The notes beneath the pieces were generated by a model. It was not told the origin of the DNA and made no database searches. It saw only the letters and a list, made by a program, of their open reading frames with translations. 5,306 nt of DNA from Solirubrobacterales bacterium 70-9 (GTDB lineage: Bacteria > Actinomycetota > Thermoleophilia > Solirubrobacterales > 70-9): the NCBI GenBank assembly GCA_001898095.1, contig MKSH01000018.1:1-5306 (forward strand). The letters are read 5' to 3'. The translations under genes and the position numbers were made by a program. How positions within the stretch are numbered: position 1 is the first letter of the stretch; each line of letters starts with the position of its first letter. This document shows positions 1 to 5,054 of the stretch, piece by piece.

Positions 1-1067
1 CGGATCGTGACCACGTCGCCGTCTTGGATCAGGTAGTCCCTGCCCTCGACTCGCAGCGCGCCCTTGTCTCGCGCCGCGACATAGCCACCGAACTCGACCA
101 GCTCGGCCCAGCCGATCACCTCGGCTTTGATGAAGGCTTCCATGATCTCGGTGTGGATCGTGCCGGCGGCTTCGAGCGCCGTGGCGCCGCGGCGGAGCGG
201 GCGGGCGACCGCCTCCTTGCCCTCTCCGGCGGTGAAGAACGTGATCAGTTCGAGCAGGTCGTAGGCGGCGCGGACGAGGCGCGCGAGGCCTGATCCCTCG
301 ACCCCGTAGGACTCGCGCATCTCGGCGGCTTCCTCGGGATCGAGCTCGGCCAGCTCGCCCTCGATCCGGGCGCTCACCGCGACCGACCCGGCGTCCACCG
401 AGTTGGCGTGGGCGGCGACCGCCTCCGGTACCTCCGCCGTGTCCTCGTCGACGTTGGCGACGTAGAGGATCGGCTTCGAGGTGATCGCGCCGAGGTTGCG
501 GACCGCGTCGGGGGCCGCTTCCGGCACCGGCACCGAGCGCGCCGGCTTGCCCGCCGCGAGGGCCTCTTTCACCGCTTCCAGCCAGGCCTGCTCGGCGACG
601 GCGGCTTTGTCGCCCGTCTTCACCTGCTTGCCGACCCGGGGGATGCGGCGCTCGACCTGCTCGTAGTCGGAGAGGATCAGCTCGGTCTCGATCGTCTCGA
701 TGTCGGCGATCGGGTCGACCCGCCCGTCGGGGTGGATGACGCCGGCGTCCTGGTGACAGCGGACGACATGGCAGATCGCGTCGGTCTCGCGGATCGAGGC
801 GAGGAACTGGTTGCCGAGCCCCTCCCCCTCGCTCGCGCCTTTGACCAGGCCGGCGATGTCGTGGAAGTCGATCGTCGCCGGGACGAGCTCGGAGCTGCGC
901 ACGGTCTTGGCGACCGCCTCGAGCCGCTCGTCCGGCACCTGGGCGACGGCGACGTTCGGCTCGATCGTCGTGAACGGGTAGTTGCCGATCTGCGCGCCCC
1001 CCGAGGTGAGCGCGTTGAAGAGGGTCGACTTGCCCGCGTTCGGCAGGCCGACGATGCCGACCTTCAT
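1..1067 (-). CDS. ychF: Redox-regulated ATPase YchF (Obg-related P-loop NTPase), C-terminal end cut by window edge
   Basis: A cytosolic P-loop NTPase of the Obg/YchF (TRAFAC) group. The family prefers ATP over GTP and associates with ribosomes and stress responses. In my translation of the minus strand the start is MKVGIVGLPNAGKSTLFNAL, with Walker A (G1) at residues 7-15. A DxxG (G3) motif lies in DIAGLVKGASEGEGLGN, followed by RETDAICHVVRC. NVDED stands at the G4 position, where YchF proteins depart from the GTP-specific NKxD. The C-terminal TGS domain is clear (AGTIHTEIMEAFIKAEVIGW, then VEGRDYLIQDGDVVTIR). 355 complete codons are visible; the family is usually about 363-365 residues, so only the last few residues and the stop lie beyond base 1. 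The ATG start overlaps the upstream phosphatase stop (ATGA) and has GAGG seven bases before it, so translation is probably coupled. Identity is near certain; a role for this particular protein is inferred from the family. Confidence 0.97.
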   Translation of the reverse strand, partial: MKVGIVGLPNAGKSTLFNALTSGGAQIGNYPFTTIEPNVAVAQVPDERLEAVAKTVRSSELVPATIDFHDIAGLVKGASEGEGLGNQFLASIRETDAICHVVRCHQDAGVIHPDGRVDPIADIETIETELILSDYEQVERRIPRVGKQVKTGDKAAVAEQAWLEAVKEALAAGKPARSVPVPEAAPDAVRNLGAITSKPILYVANVDEDTAEVPEAVAAHANSVDAGSVAVSARIEGELAELDPEEAAEMRESYGVEGSGLARLVRAAYDLLELITFFTAGEGKEAVARPLRRGATALEAAGTIHTEIMEAFIKAEVIGWAELVEFGGYVAARDKGALRVEGRDYLIQDGDVVTI

Positions 1068-1621
1068 CGGATCGCCTCGGTGACCGCTTCGGGGGCGGGG
1101 ATCGGGTGCCAGGCGCCCTCGTCCTCCGGCTTCGGCAGCGGGACGAGGAGGCCGAGGAGCGTTCCCAGGACCACCCCGACGGCGACATCGGAGGGGTAGT
1201 GCATCCCCAGGTAGGGACGGCCGGCGGCCATCGCGACCGCCGGGACGAAGGCGACCGCGGCGCGGCGGTCGACCCGGGTCATCGCGGTGGCGACGGCGAA
1301 GGAGGAGGTCGAGTGGGCGGAGGGGAAGCTGAGCGAGCTGGGCGCGCCGCCGAGCGGCGGCAGGCCCTCGAGCACCGGGCGCGGGCGCCTGACCACGAGC
1401 TTGACCCCGTAGTTCAGCCCGATCGCGACCGGCCCGAGCGCCGCGCAGGTCGCCCAGGCGGGGCGGCGGCGCGCATCGGCGGCGGCCAGCGCCCCGCCCG
1501 CGAGCAGCCAACCGAGGCCGTTGTTCCCCGCTTTGCCGAGGAACTTGGCGGCGCGCTCCGCCGCGGGCGTGTGCCCGCGCGTGCGCATCGCGCGCAGAAG
1601 TTTCCGGTCGAGGTCAGCCAT
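1064..1621 (-). CDS. PAP2-family (phosphatidic acid phosphatase type 2) membrane phosphatase
   Basis: A 185-residue PAP2/acid phosphatase superfamily protein, which removes phosphate from lipid phosphates or diphosphates such as phosphatidate or undecaprenyl diphosphate at the membrane; the substrate cannot be told from sequence. All three signature motifs are present. C1 is KX6RP (K74 to R81-P82). C2 is PSAH (P100-H103; the usual Gly is Ala). C3 is GRX5HX3D (R135, H141, D145; the usual first Ser is Gly). Hydrophobic stretches at about residues 34-48, 57-77, 121-133 and 146-162 suit a membrane protein, shorter than many relatives. The start was chosen at ATG 1621, giving MADLDRKLLRAM. The frame stays open far upstream, but only across the transporter gene in a different frame. 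There is no Shine-Dalgarno; a TATCCT box nine bases upstream suggests a leaderless or nearly leaderless message. The stop overlaps the ychF start. Confidence 0.9.
   Translation of the reverse strand: MADLDRKLLRAMRTRGHTPAAERAAKFLGKAGNNGLGWLLAGGALAAADARRRPAWATCAALGPVAIGLNYGVKLVVRRPRPVLEGLPPLGGAPSSLSFPSAHSTSSFAVATAMTRVDRRAAVAFVPAVAMAAGRPYLGMHYPSDVAVGVVLGTLLGLLVPLPKPEDEGAWHPIPAPEAVTEAIR
1075..1078 (-). promoter_or_regulatory. Ribosome binding site of ychF inside the phosphatase gene
   Basis: GAGG on the minus strand, seven bases before the ychF ATG at 1067. It lies within the last codons of the PAP2 gene. Together with the ATGA stop/start overlap it supports the 1067 start and translational coupling of the two genes. 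Confidence 0.7.
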
Positions 1622-1630
1622 CGGCGGCGG

Positions 1631-1636
1631 AGGATA
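1631..1636 (-). promoter_or_regulatory. Candidate -10 box for the PAP2-ychF transcript
   Basis: TATCCT on the minus strand fits the TANNNT -10 pattern and ends nine bases before the PAP2 ATG. Transcription would begin at or just before the start codon, which explains the missing ribosome binding site. No recognisable -35 is seen. It lies just beyond the large hairpin, as expected for a fresh transcription unit. Confidence 0.4.
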
Positions 1637-1655
1637 CGGCGCCGCGGCCCTCGAC

Positions 1656-1700
1656 TGCGTTCGCACTTCTGGCCGGTATGCGGCCATAAGTGCGAACGCA
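1656..1700 (-). terminator. Large inverted repeat, probable transcription terminator after the transporter lipoprotein
   Basis: The outer arms are 13 bases and perfectly complementary (1656-1668 TGCGTTCGCACTT with 1688-1700 AAGTGCGAACGCA). One unpaired position on each side (1669, 1687) separates them from a six-base inner stem (TGGCCG 1670-1675 with CGGCCA 1681-1686). The loop is five bases (1676-1680). The hairpin begins seven bases after the stop codon of the upstream lipoprotein gene and precedes the PAP2 gene, both minus strand. No T tract follows, so it would be a non-canonical terminator or an mRNA 3'-end stabiliser. A dispersed palindromic repeat is an alternative. Confidence 0.65.
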
Positions 1701-1707
1701 TCCGCCG

Positions 1708-3405
1708 CTACTTGAATTCGAAGCTCGTCAGGTCCTGCCCGAAGGTCGGGTTGTAGATCACGTTTTCGAGGTTGATTTCGTCGGAGACGAAGGTCGAGGC
1801 GGTGCTCGACCCGTACGGCGCCATCGGCGCCTGTTCCATGAATTCCTTGTCCAGCTGCGCGTAGGCGGCTTCCTGTTCCGGTCCCAGCGGTTCTTCCCCA
1901 AGTTCGGTGATCTTCTGCGACAGCTTCGGGTCGGCGAAGCGCGAGAGGTTGGTGCCGTTGGTCGCAGCGATCGATTCTTCGGACAGCAGCGGCTGGAAGA
2001 AGTCGTTCGGGTGCGGGTAGTCCTGGAACCAGTTGGCCCAGCCGGTGTCGAGGTCCGGGGTCGAGGAGTTGCCGATCACGGTGAAGTAGTTGTCGGGGCT
2101 GAGGATCTTCAGCGACACCTTGAAGCCAAGTTCCTGCAGCACCCCCTGGTAGTAGGCGCCGACGTCGTTGGAAGGCGGTTCGGTTTCCGTCCAGACCGTG
2201 ATTTCGCGGTCGCTCGGGTCCGCTTCGGCGATCAGTTCCTTCGCCTTCTTGAGGTCGTGCGGGTAGAGGTCGACCTTCTCGCCGCCCGGCATTTCGGGTG
2301 GCAGGATCTGCTGGTTGCCTTTGAGCCGGCCGGAGTAGATCCGTTCCAGCGCCGCCGGGTTGATCGCGTAGTTCACCGCCTGGCGCACCTTCAGGTTGTC
2401 GAAAGGCGCCACCGTCGTGTTCATCCAGAAGAAGTAGGTGCTGACCGTCGGCTCGACCCGGAACTGGGTCCCCTCGTATTTGGTGAGGATTTCCTGGTAG
2501 CGGTCCGGCGGCACCTGGTTCGCCATCCAGTCGAGCGAGCCGCTGATGACTTCGTTGACCGCGGTCTGCGGGTTCCGCTGCACCTTGATATCGATCTTGT
2601 CGACGTGCCCCGCGGGGATCTGCGGCATCAGCTTGCCGTTCACCTGCGCCCACTGCGGGTTGCGTTCGTATTCCCAGCCGGAGCCGGGCTTGGAGTGGGT
2701 GATCATGTAGGGGCCGGTGGCCGGGGGCGGATCGGCGGAGAGGTCTTCGTCCGGGGTATTCGCCGGGAGGGGGGCGGCGAACGGCAGCGCCAGCTCGTTC
2801 TCGAAGGTGCCGCGCGGGCGGGTCAGGTGGATCGTGATCGTGCCGGTCTTGTCGTCGGTTTCGATCCCGGAGATGCCACCCTTCTTCGTCTTCGCGAACT
2901 TTTCCGCGCCGACGATGTCGTCGTAGAAGGGCGAGCCGCTGGAGTTGAGGATGTAGACGCGTTCGAGCGAGTGGAGGAAGTCGGAGGCGCGGACCGGTTC
3001 GCCGTTGGAGTACTTCAGCCCTTTGAGCAGCTTCAGCGCGTAGGTCTTGCCGTTGTCGGTGACTTTCGGCATCGCTTCGGCGAGCCCGGGGATCACCTTG
3101 CCCCCCGCGGCGCCGTTCGCGTGGGCGTAGGTGAGCAACGGGATGTAGGTGCTGTACATCGCCGTCCAGCCTTCGCCGGTGTGGGACAGCGCCGGATCGA
3201 GGTAGTCGGGGAAGGCCGCGTAGGCGCCGGTCAGGGTGCCGCCTTGGTTGCCCGAATCGCCGATCGCGCCGTCGGTGCCCCCGCCCTCGGCACTCGTTCC
3301 ACCGGTCGATCCGCCCGTCGAGGACCCCCCCGAACCGCAGGCGGCAAGAGCGAAAGCCGCAAGCGCACACGCCGCGACACACAGAATTATCTTTTTGATC
3401 CCCAC
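1708..3405 (-). CDS. ABC transporter substrate-binding lipoprotein, family 5 (oligopeptide/dipeptide type)
   Basis: A 565-residue extracytoplasmic solute-binding protein of the SBP_bac_5 family (OppA/DppA/NikA relatives), which captures a solute, often a peptide, and hands it to an Opp/Dpp-type permease. Residues 1-22 are a lipoprotein signal peptide: GIKKI, a hydrophobic core, then lipobox LAAC with the lipidated Cys at 23. A low-complexity Gly/Ser/Thr linker covers about 24-56. The binding domain runs from about 60 to 550, with typical blocks: GLAEAMPKVTDNGKTYALKL (108-127), KYSNGEPVRASDFLHSLERV (131-150), ATGPYMI (229-235), VRQAVNYAINPAALE (340-354) and WANWFQDYPHPNDFFQPLL (456-474). The GTG start at 3405 has AAGGGGG four bases before it. 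No permease or ATPase gene is visible next to it. The upstream gene ends 32 bases away, so they may be co-transcribed. Glu codons are overwhelmingly GAA (about 31 of 37), unlike the neighbours. Substrate unknown. Confidence 0.95.
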   Translation of the reverse strand: MGIKKIILCVAACALAAFALAACGSGGSSTGGSTGGTSAEGGGTDGAIGDSGNQGGTLTGAYAAFPDYLDPALSHTGEGWTAMYSTYIPLLTYAHANGAAGGKVIPGLAEAMPKVTDNGKTYALKLLKGLKYSNGEPVRASDFLHSLERVYILNSSGSPFYDDIVGAEKFAKTKKGGISGIETDDKTGTITIHLTRPRGTFENELALPFAAPLPANTPDEDLSADPPPATGPYMITHSKPGSGWEYERNPQWAQVNGKLMPQIPAGHVDKIDIKVQRNPQTAVNEVISGSLDWMANQVPPDRYQEILTKYEGTQFRVEPTVSTYFFWMNTTVAPFDNLKVRQAVNYAINPAALERIYSGRLKGNQQILPPEMPGGEKVDLYPHDLKKAKELIAEADPSDREITVWTETEPPSNDVGAYYQGVLQELGFKVSLKILSPDNYFTVIGNSSTPDLDTGWANWFQDYPHPNDFFQPLLSEESIAATNGTNLSRFADPKLSQKITELGEEPLGPEQEAAYAQLDKEFMEQAPMAPYGSSTASTFVSDEINLENVIYNPTFGQDLTSFEFK

Positions 3406-3409
3406 CCGG

Positions 3410-3416
3410 CCCCCTT
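3410..3416 (-). promoter_or_regulatory. Ribosome binding site deciding the GTG start of the substrate-binding protein
   Basis: AAGGGGG on the minus strand, four bases before the GTG at 3405. This GTG immediately precedes the Lys-Lys signal peptide start, so it gives a signal peptide of ordinary length. Confidence 0.55.
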
Positions 3417-3437
3417 CGACAGCGAGGGCGAAATCCT

Positions 3438-4115
3438 TTAAATCTGCGAAGGCGCGGCCGTTTCGCCGTCGTCGAATCCGGTCGCCCCAGGGGCCGAGCG
3501 GGCGGCGTCGGCCTTGCCGAGGCGCTCGGCGATCTCACCGCGGATCCGCCGCACCAGTTCGACGGTCGCGTCGCGCAGCCCGTCGAGGTCCTCGGTCAGC
3601 GTCTGCCGTCCCAGGACGCTGACGCAGAGCGTTCCTCCCACGTACTCGAAGGCGAAGCCCTTCGGTGACTGTTCGACGAGGAAGACGATGAAAGCGGGCG
3701 AGAAGAGCTCGTGGAACCAGATGTCTTCGCGGTCCGGCGAGGCGTAGACGCGGTAGCACCGATCGAGTTCGGCGCTCCCCAGTTCGACCCGGTTGCCGTC
3801 GCCGACCAGGGCCGTGAAGGCGCGACCGAGCAGGTGCTCGTCCTCGGCCCGGCGGCAGAGCATCCAGGGGACGAATTTCTTCGCCTTCGGCACGTGGGTG
3901 ACGGCGACCGTGAAGTGGGCGTCGGCGCGGTCGATCAGCGCCACCTTCGCTTCGATGTATTTGGAGAACCAGCCGCCCGCGAGCGCGTCGACGCTGTGCA
4001 CCTCGCCCTCGGCCAGCAGCGGCGTCGTGCGCGGCAGGTGGACGCCGTCTTCGATCGTCATCCCCCGCGCCGTCGCCCACGCGGCCAGTCCCTCGTCCCC
4101 CATCGCTTGCGCCAT
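3438..4115 (-). CDS. Conserved-looking hypothetical protein, 225 residues, function unknown
   Basis: I do not recognise this protein with confidence. It has no signal peptide and no clear membrane span, so it is probably cytosolic. The region around residues 109-149 (RVELGSAELDRCYRVYASPD, then HELFSPAFIVFLVE) resembles the pattern in DUF3137-like and similar actinobacterial unknowns: an acidic/Ser-containing strand, F/Y-x-V, then an Asp and a hydrophobic helix. This is a weak likeness only. The C-terminus (about 172-200) looks like an amphipathic helix and the last 25 residues look disordered. The ATG start at 4115 has AAGGGG only two bases before it, which is closer than ideal; ATG at 4103 (Met5) is the alternative. 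An in-frame stop lies shortly upstream. It ends in TAA 32 bases before the substrate-binding protein, so the two may form an operon. Its Glu codons are mixed (about 8 GAA, 10 GAG). Coding is supported by length, codon pattern and sensible composition. Confidence 0.75.
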   Translation of the reverse strand: MAQAMGDEGLAAWATARGMTIEDGVHLPRTTPLLAEGEVHSVDALAGGWFSKYIEAKVALIDRADAHFTVAVTHVPKAKKFVPWMLCRRAEDEHLLGRAFTALVGDGNRVELGSAELDRCYRVYASPDREDIWFHELFSPAFIVFLVEQSPKGFAFEYVGGTLCVSVLGRQTLTEDLDGLRDATVELVRRIRGEIAERLGKADAARSAPGATGFDDGETAAPSQI

Positions 4116-4158
4116 GTCCCCTTGTACCGCATCGCCAGGATCCCGCCTGCGCCGCGCT

Positions 4159-4165
4159 CATAATC
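4159..4165. promoter_or_regulatory. Candidate shared divergent -10 region between the unknown gene and the channel-like gene
   Basis: CATAAT (plus, 4159-4164) and GATTAT (minus, 4165-4160) overlap in one AT-rich island inside GC-rich DNA between two divergent genes. On the plus strand the box ends seven bases before the GTG at 4172, so that message would be leaderless. On the minus strand a start near 4153 would leave a leader of about 38 bases containing the AAGGGG before the ATG at 4115. TTGACC (minus, 4194-4189) resembles a -35 but is 23 bases from the minus box, too far for a standard promoter. Confidence 0.45.
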
Positions 4166-4171
4166 GGCCGC

Positions 4172-4603
4172 GTGACGAGGCGGAGGCCGGTCAAACACGC
4201 GGGACACGAGGTGATGGCGGTCGCCCGCGGGAAGACCAATACCCACACTCACCTGCGCCGCCGCCTCCTCATCATCTTCGGCGCCACCGCCGTCTTCTCG
4301 GTCCTCTGCACCCTCGTCGTCTACCTCACCGAGCACGGCGCGAAGGGCACCGAAATCCACAGCATCTTCGACTCCTTCCTCTTCACCACCTCGCAACTCC
4401 TCACCGGCTCCTCGGTCGCCAACCCGGCAACCAACCTGGGCAAGATCCTCGAGCTCATCTTCGACCTCTGGGCGATCACCGTCGTCGCCTCCCTGGCCGG
4501 CTCCTTCGGCGCCTTCTTCCACGCCCGCAGCAAAGAGATGAACGAGGAGATGGCCAGGGCCGAGGCCGCGCTGAAGCGGAGTGTCGAGGGCAGCGCAGCT
4601 TAG
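4172..4603 (+). CDS. Small two-helix membrane protein with ion-channel-like pore architecture, non-canonical filter
   Basis: A 143-residue protein laid out like a 2TM potassium-channel pore module (Ion_trans_2-like). It has a basic N-terminus, TM1 at about 32-52 (LLIIFGATAVFSVLCTLVVY), a pore-helix-like stretch at about 64-77 (SIFDSFLFTTSQLLT), TM2 at about 92-116 (LELIFDLWAITVVASLAGSF), and a charged helical tail at about 118-137 (ARSKEMNEEMARAEAALKR), possibly a short coiled coil. Where K+ channels carry TVGYGD after the pore helix, this protein has LLTGSS, so potassium selectivity is not supported. It may be a divergent channel or a structural relative. The start is uncertain. GTG 4172 sits seven bases after CATAAT and would be leaderless; GTG 4211 or ATG 4214 (Met15) would give about 130 or 129 residues. 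The membrane part is unaffected by the choice. It is transcribed away from the unknown gene to its left. Confidence 0.8.
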   Translation: MTRRRPVKHAGHEVMAVARGKTNTHTHLRRRLLIIFGATAVFSVLCTLVVYLTEHGAKGTEIHSIFDSFLFTTSQLLTGSSVANPATNLGKILELIFDLWAITVVASLAGSFGAFFHARSKEMNEEMARAEAALKRSVEGSAA

Positions 4604-4614
4604 GCGGGCGCGAA

Positions 4615-4635
4615 GGGACGGTGAGAGCCTGTCCC
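4615..4635 (+). terminator. Weak candidate terminator hairpin after the channel-like gene
   Basis: GGGACGG (4615-4621) can pair with CCTGTCCC (4628-4635) with one bulged T and a six-base loop, starting 11 bases after the TAG of the channel-like gene. No T tract follows. The position is right but the stem is modest, and such stems arise by chance in GC-rich DNA. Confidence 0.3.
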
Positions 4636-4901
4636 GTGCCGGTCGCAGCAGGAGTCATGACGATCTGCGCAGGTCCGGCGCGGAACTCCACGTTCCCCGA
4701 GGAGGTCCGGACGCGCTCGGGGGCCCGAACCCCCACCCGTTGATGGGCCGAAAACTCAACGTGTGCTCGGCGCGGCGGGCGGCGGCCGACGAAGAAGAGG
4801 CCGAAGATCGTCGCCGGCGCCGAGGGCGGCGCCGAGGAAGATCAGGTGCTCTCGCATCCCGGCACGGATAGCGGACCGTCCGGCCGGCAATTTCGACTGC
4901 C

Positions 4902-4907
4902 TACGAT
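4902..4907 (+). promoter_or_regulatory. Candidate -10 box for the 46-residue membrane microprotein
   Basis: TACGAT fits the TANNNT -10 pattern and ends six bases before the GTG at 4914. Transcription would start at about the first base of the start codon, giving a leaderless message. No ribosome binding site and no clear -35 are seen. Confidence 0.45.
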
Positions 4908-4913
4908 CGAACG

Positions 4914-5054
4914 GTGCCCCTGGCCCTGGGACAGCGCCTCTTCCTTCACCACGTCTTCGGTCGCGGCATCGTCGGCCTGATCGCCGTCGCCGCGATCATC
5001 CTGCTGATCCGCTTCTGGCCGGTGGTCCTCGACTGGTGGCAGCGCCGGCGCTAG
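4914..5054 (+). CDS. Small single-span membrane protein, 46 residues, unknown function
   Basis: A short ORF beginning GTG and ending TAG. It encodes an amphipathic N-terminus (MPLALGQRLFLHHVFGRG), one hydrophobic span at about 19-33 (IVGLIAVAAIILLIR), an aromatic interface (FW at 34-35, WW at 41-42) and a basic C-terminal end (QRRR). This is the shape of a genuine bacterial membrane microprotein rather than a random frame. The hydrophobic span uses GTC/ATC/CTG/GCC-type codons ending in C or G, as genes here do. The start is supported by TACGAT six bases upstream, which suggests a leaderless GTG. Its stop lies in a CTAG shared with the stop of the convergent gene on the other strand. No family is recognised and the function is unknown. 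Its short length is the main reason for doubt. Confidence 0.65.
   Translation: MPLALGQRLFLHHVFGRGIVGLIAVAAIILLIRFWPVVLDWWQRRR

Larger units (their letters stand above)
4604..4913. other. 310-base intergenic region with small GC-rich hairpins and no convincing gene
   Basis: No RNA gene is recognised. Short inverted repeats are present: GGGGG/CCCCC around a six-base loop (4719-4734); CGTTGA/TCAACG around a 12-base loop (4738-4761); CGGCGCC/GGCGCCG around GAGGGC (4815-4834), which also forms a near-tandem repeat of GGCGCCGAGG (4816-4825, 4828-4837). GGTCCGG occurs twice (4673-4679, 4705-4711). A 33-codon minus-strand ORF (4756-4857, MREHLIFLGAALGAG...) becomes hydrophobic for longer if shifted by one base near 4810, so it could be a decayed membrane peptide. 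The right end carries the promoter of the microprotein gene. Confidence 0.5.

Noticed and set aside
408..1199. 263-codon plus-strand open frame
   Set aside because: It is antisense to the unmistakable ychF gene; low-complexity Arg/Asp-rich product.
1690..3441. 583-codon plus-strand open frame
   Set aside because: It mirrors the well-supported lipoprotein gene on the other strand, and its product is Arg/Val/Gly/Asp-rich with no recognisable domain.
1064..3538. 824-codon minus-strand open frame containing the PAP2 domain at its end
   Set aside because: Only the last 185 residues are protein-like. The rest is Arg/Pro-rich antisense-type sequence running through the substrate-binding gene in another frame, so the gene starts at 1621.
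4719..4734. GGGGG-CCCGAA-CCCCC hairpin, on the minus strand resembling a tRNA T-arm (GGGGGTTCGGGCCCCC)
   Set aside because: The loop lacks the required A58, and no acceptor, D or anticodon arms can be placed around it.
4476..4736. 86-codon minus-strand open frame across the end of the channel gene
   Set aside because: Half is antisense to the channel gene, its C-terminus is an Arg repeat, and there is no ribosome binding site or -10 box.
3793..4743. 316-codon plus-strand open frame
   Set aside because: It runs antisense through the unknown gene and then out of frame through the channel-like gene; the product is a Pro/Arg/His-rich shadow.
4581..4871. 96-codon plus-strand open frame
   Set aside because: It starts inside the channel gene and gives an Arg/Glu-rich low-complexity product with no start signal.
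4604..4913. Structured RNA, riboswitch or CRISPR-like repeat in the gap
   Set aside because: Only short separate hairpins and one ten-base near-tandem repeat; no known consensus and no regular spacing.
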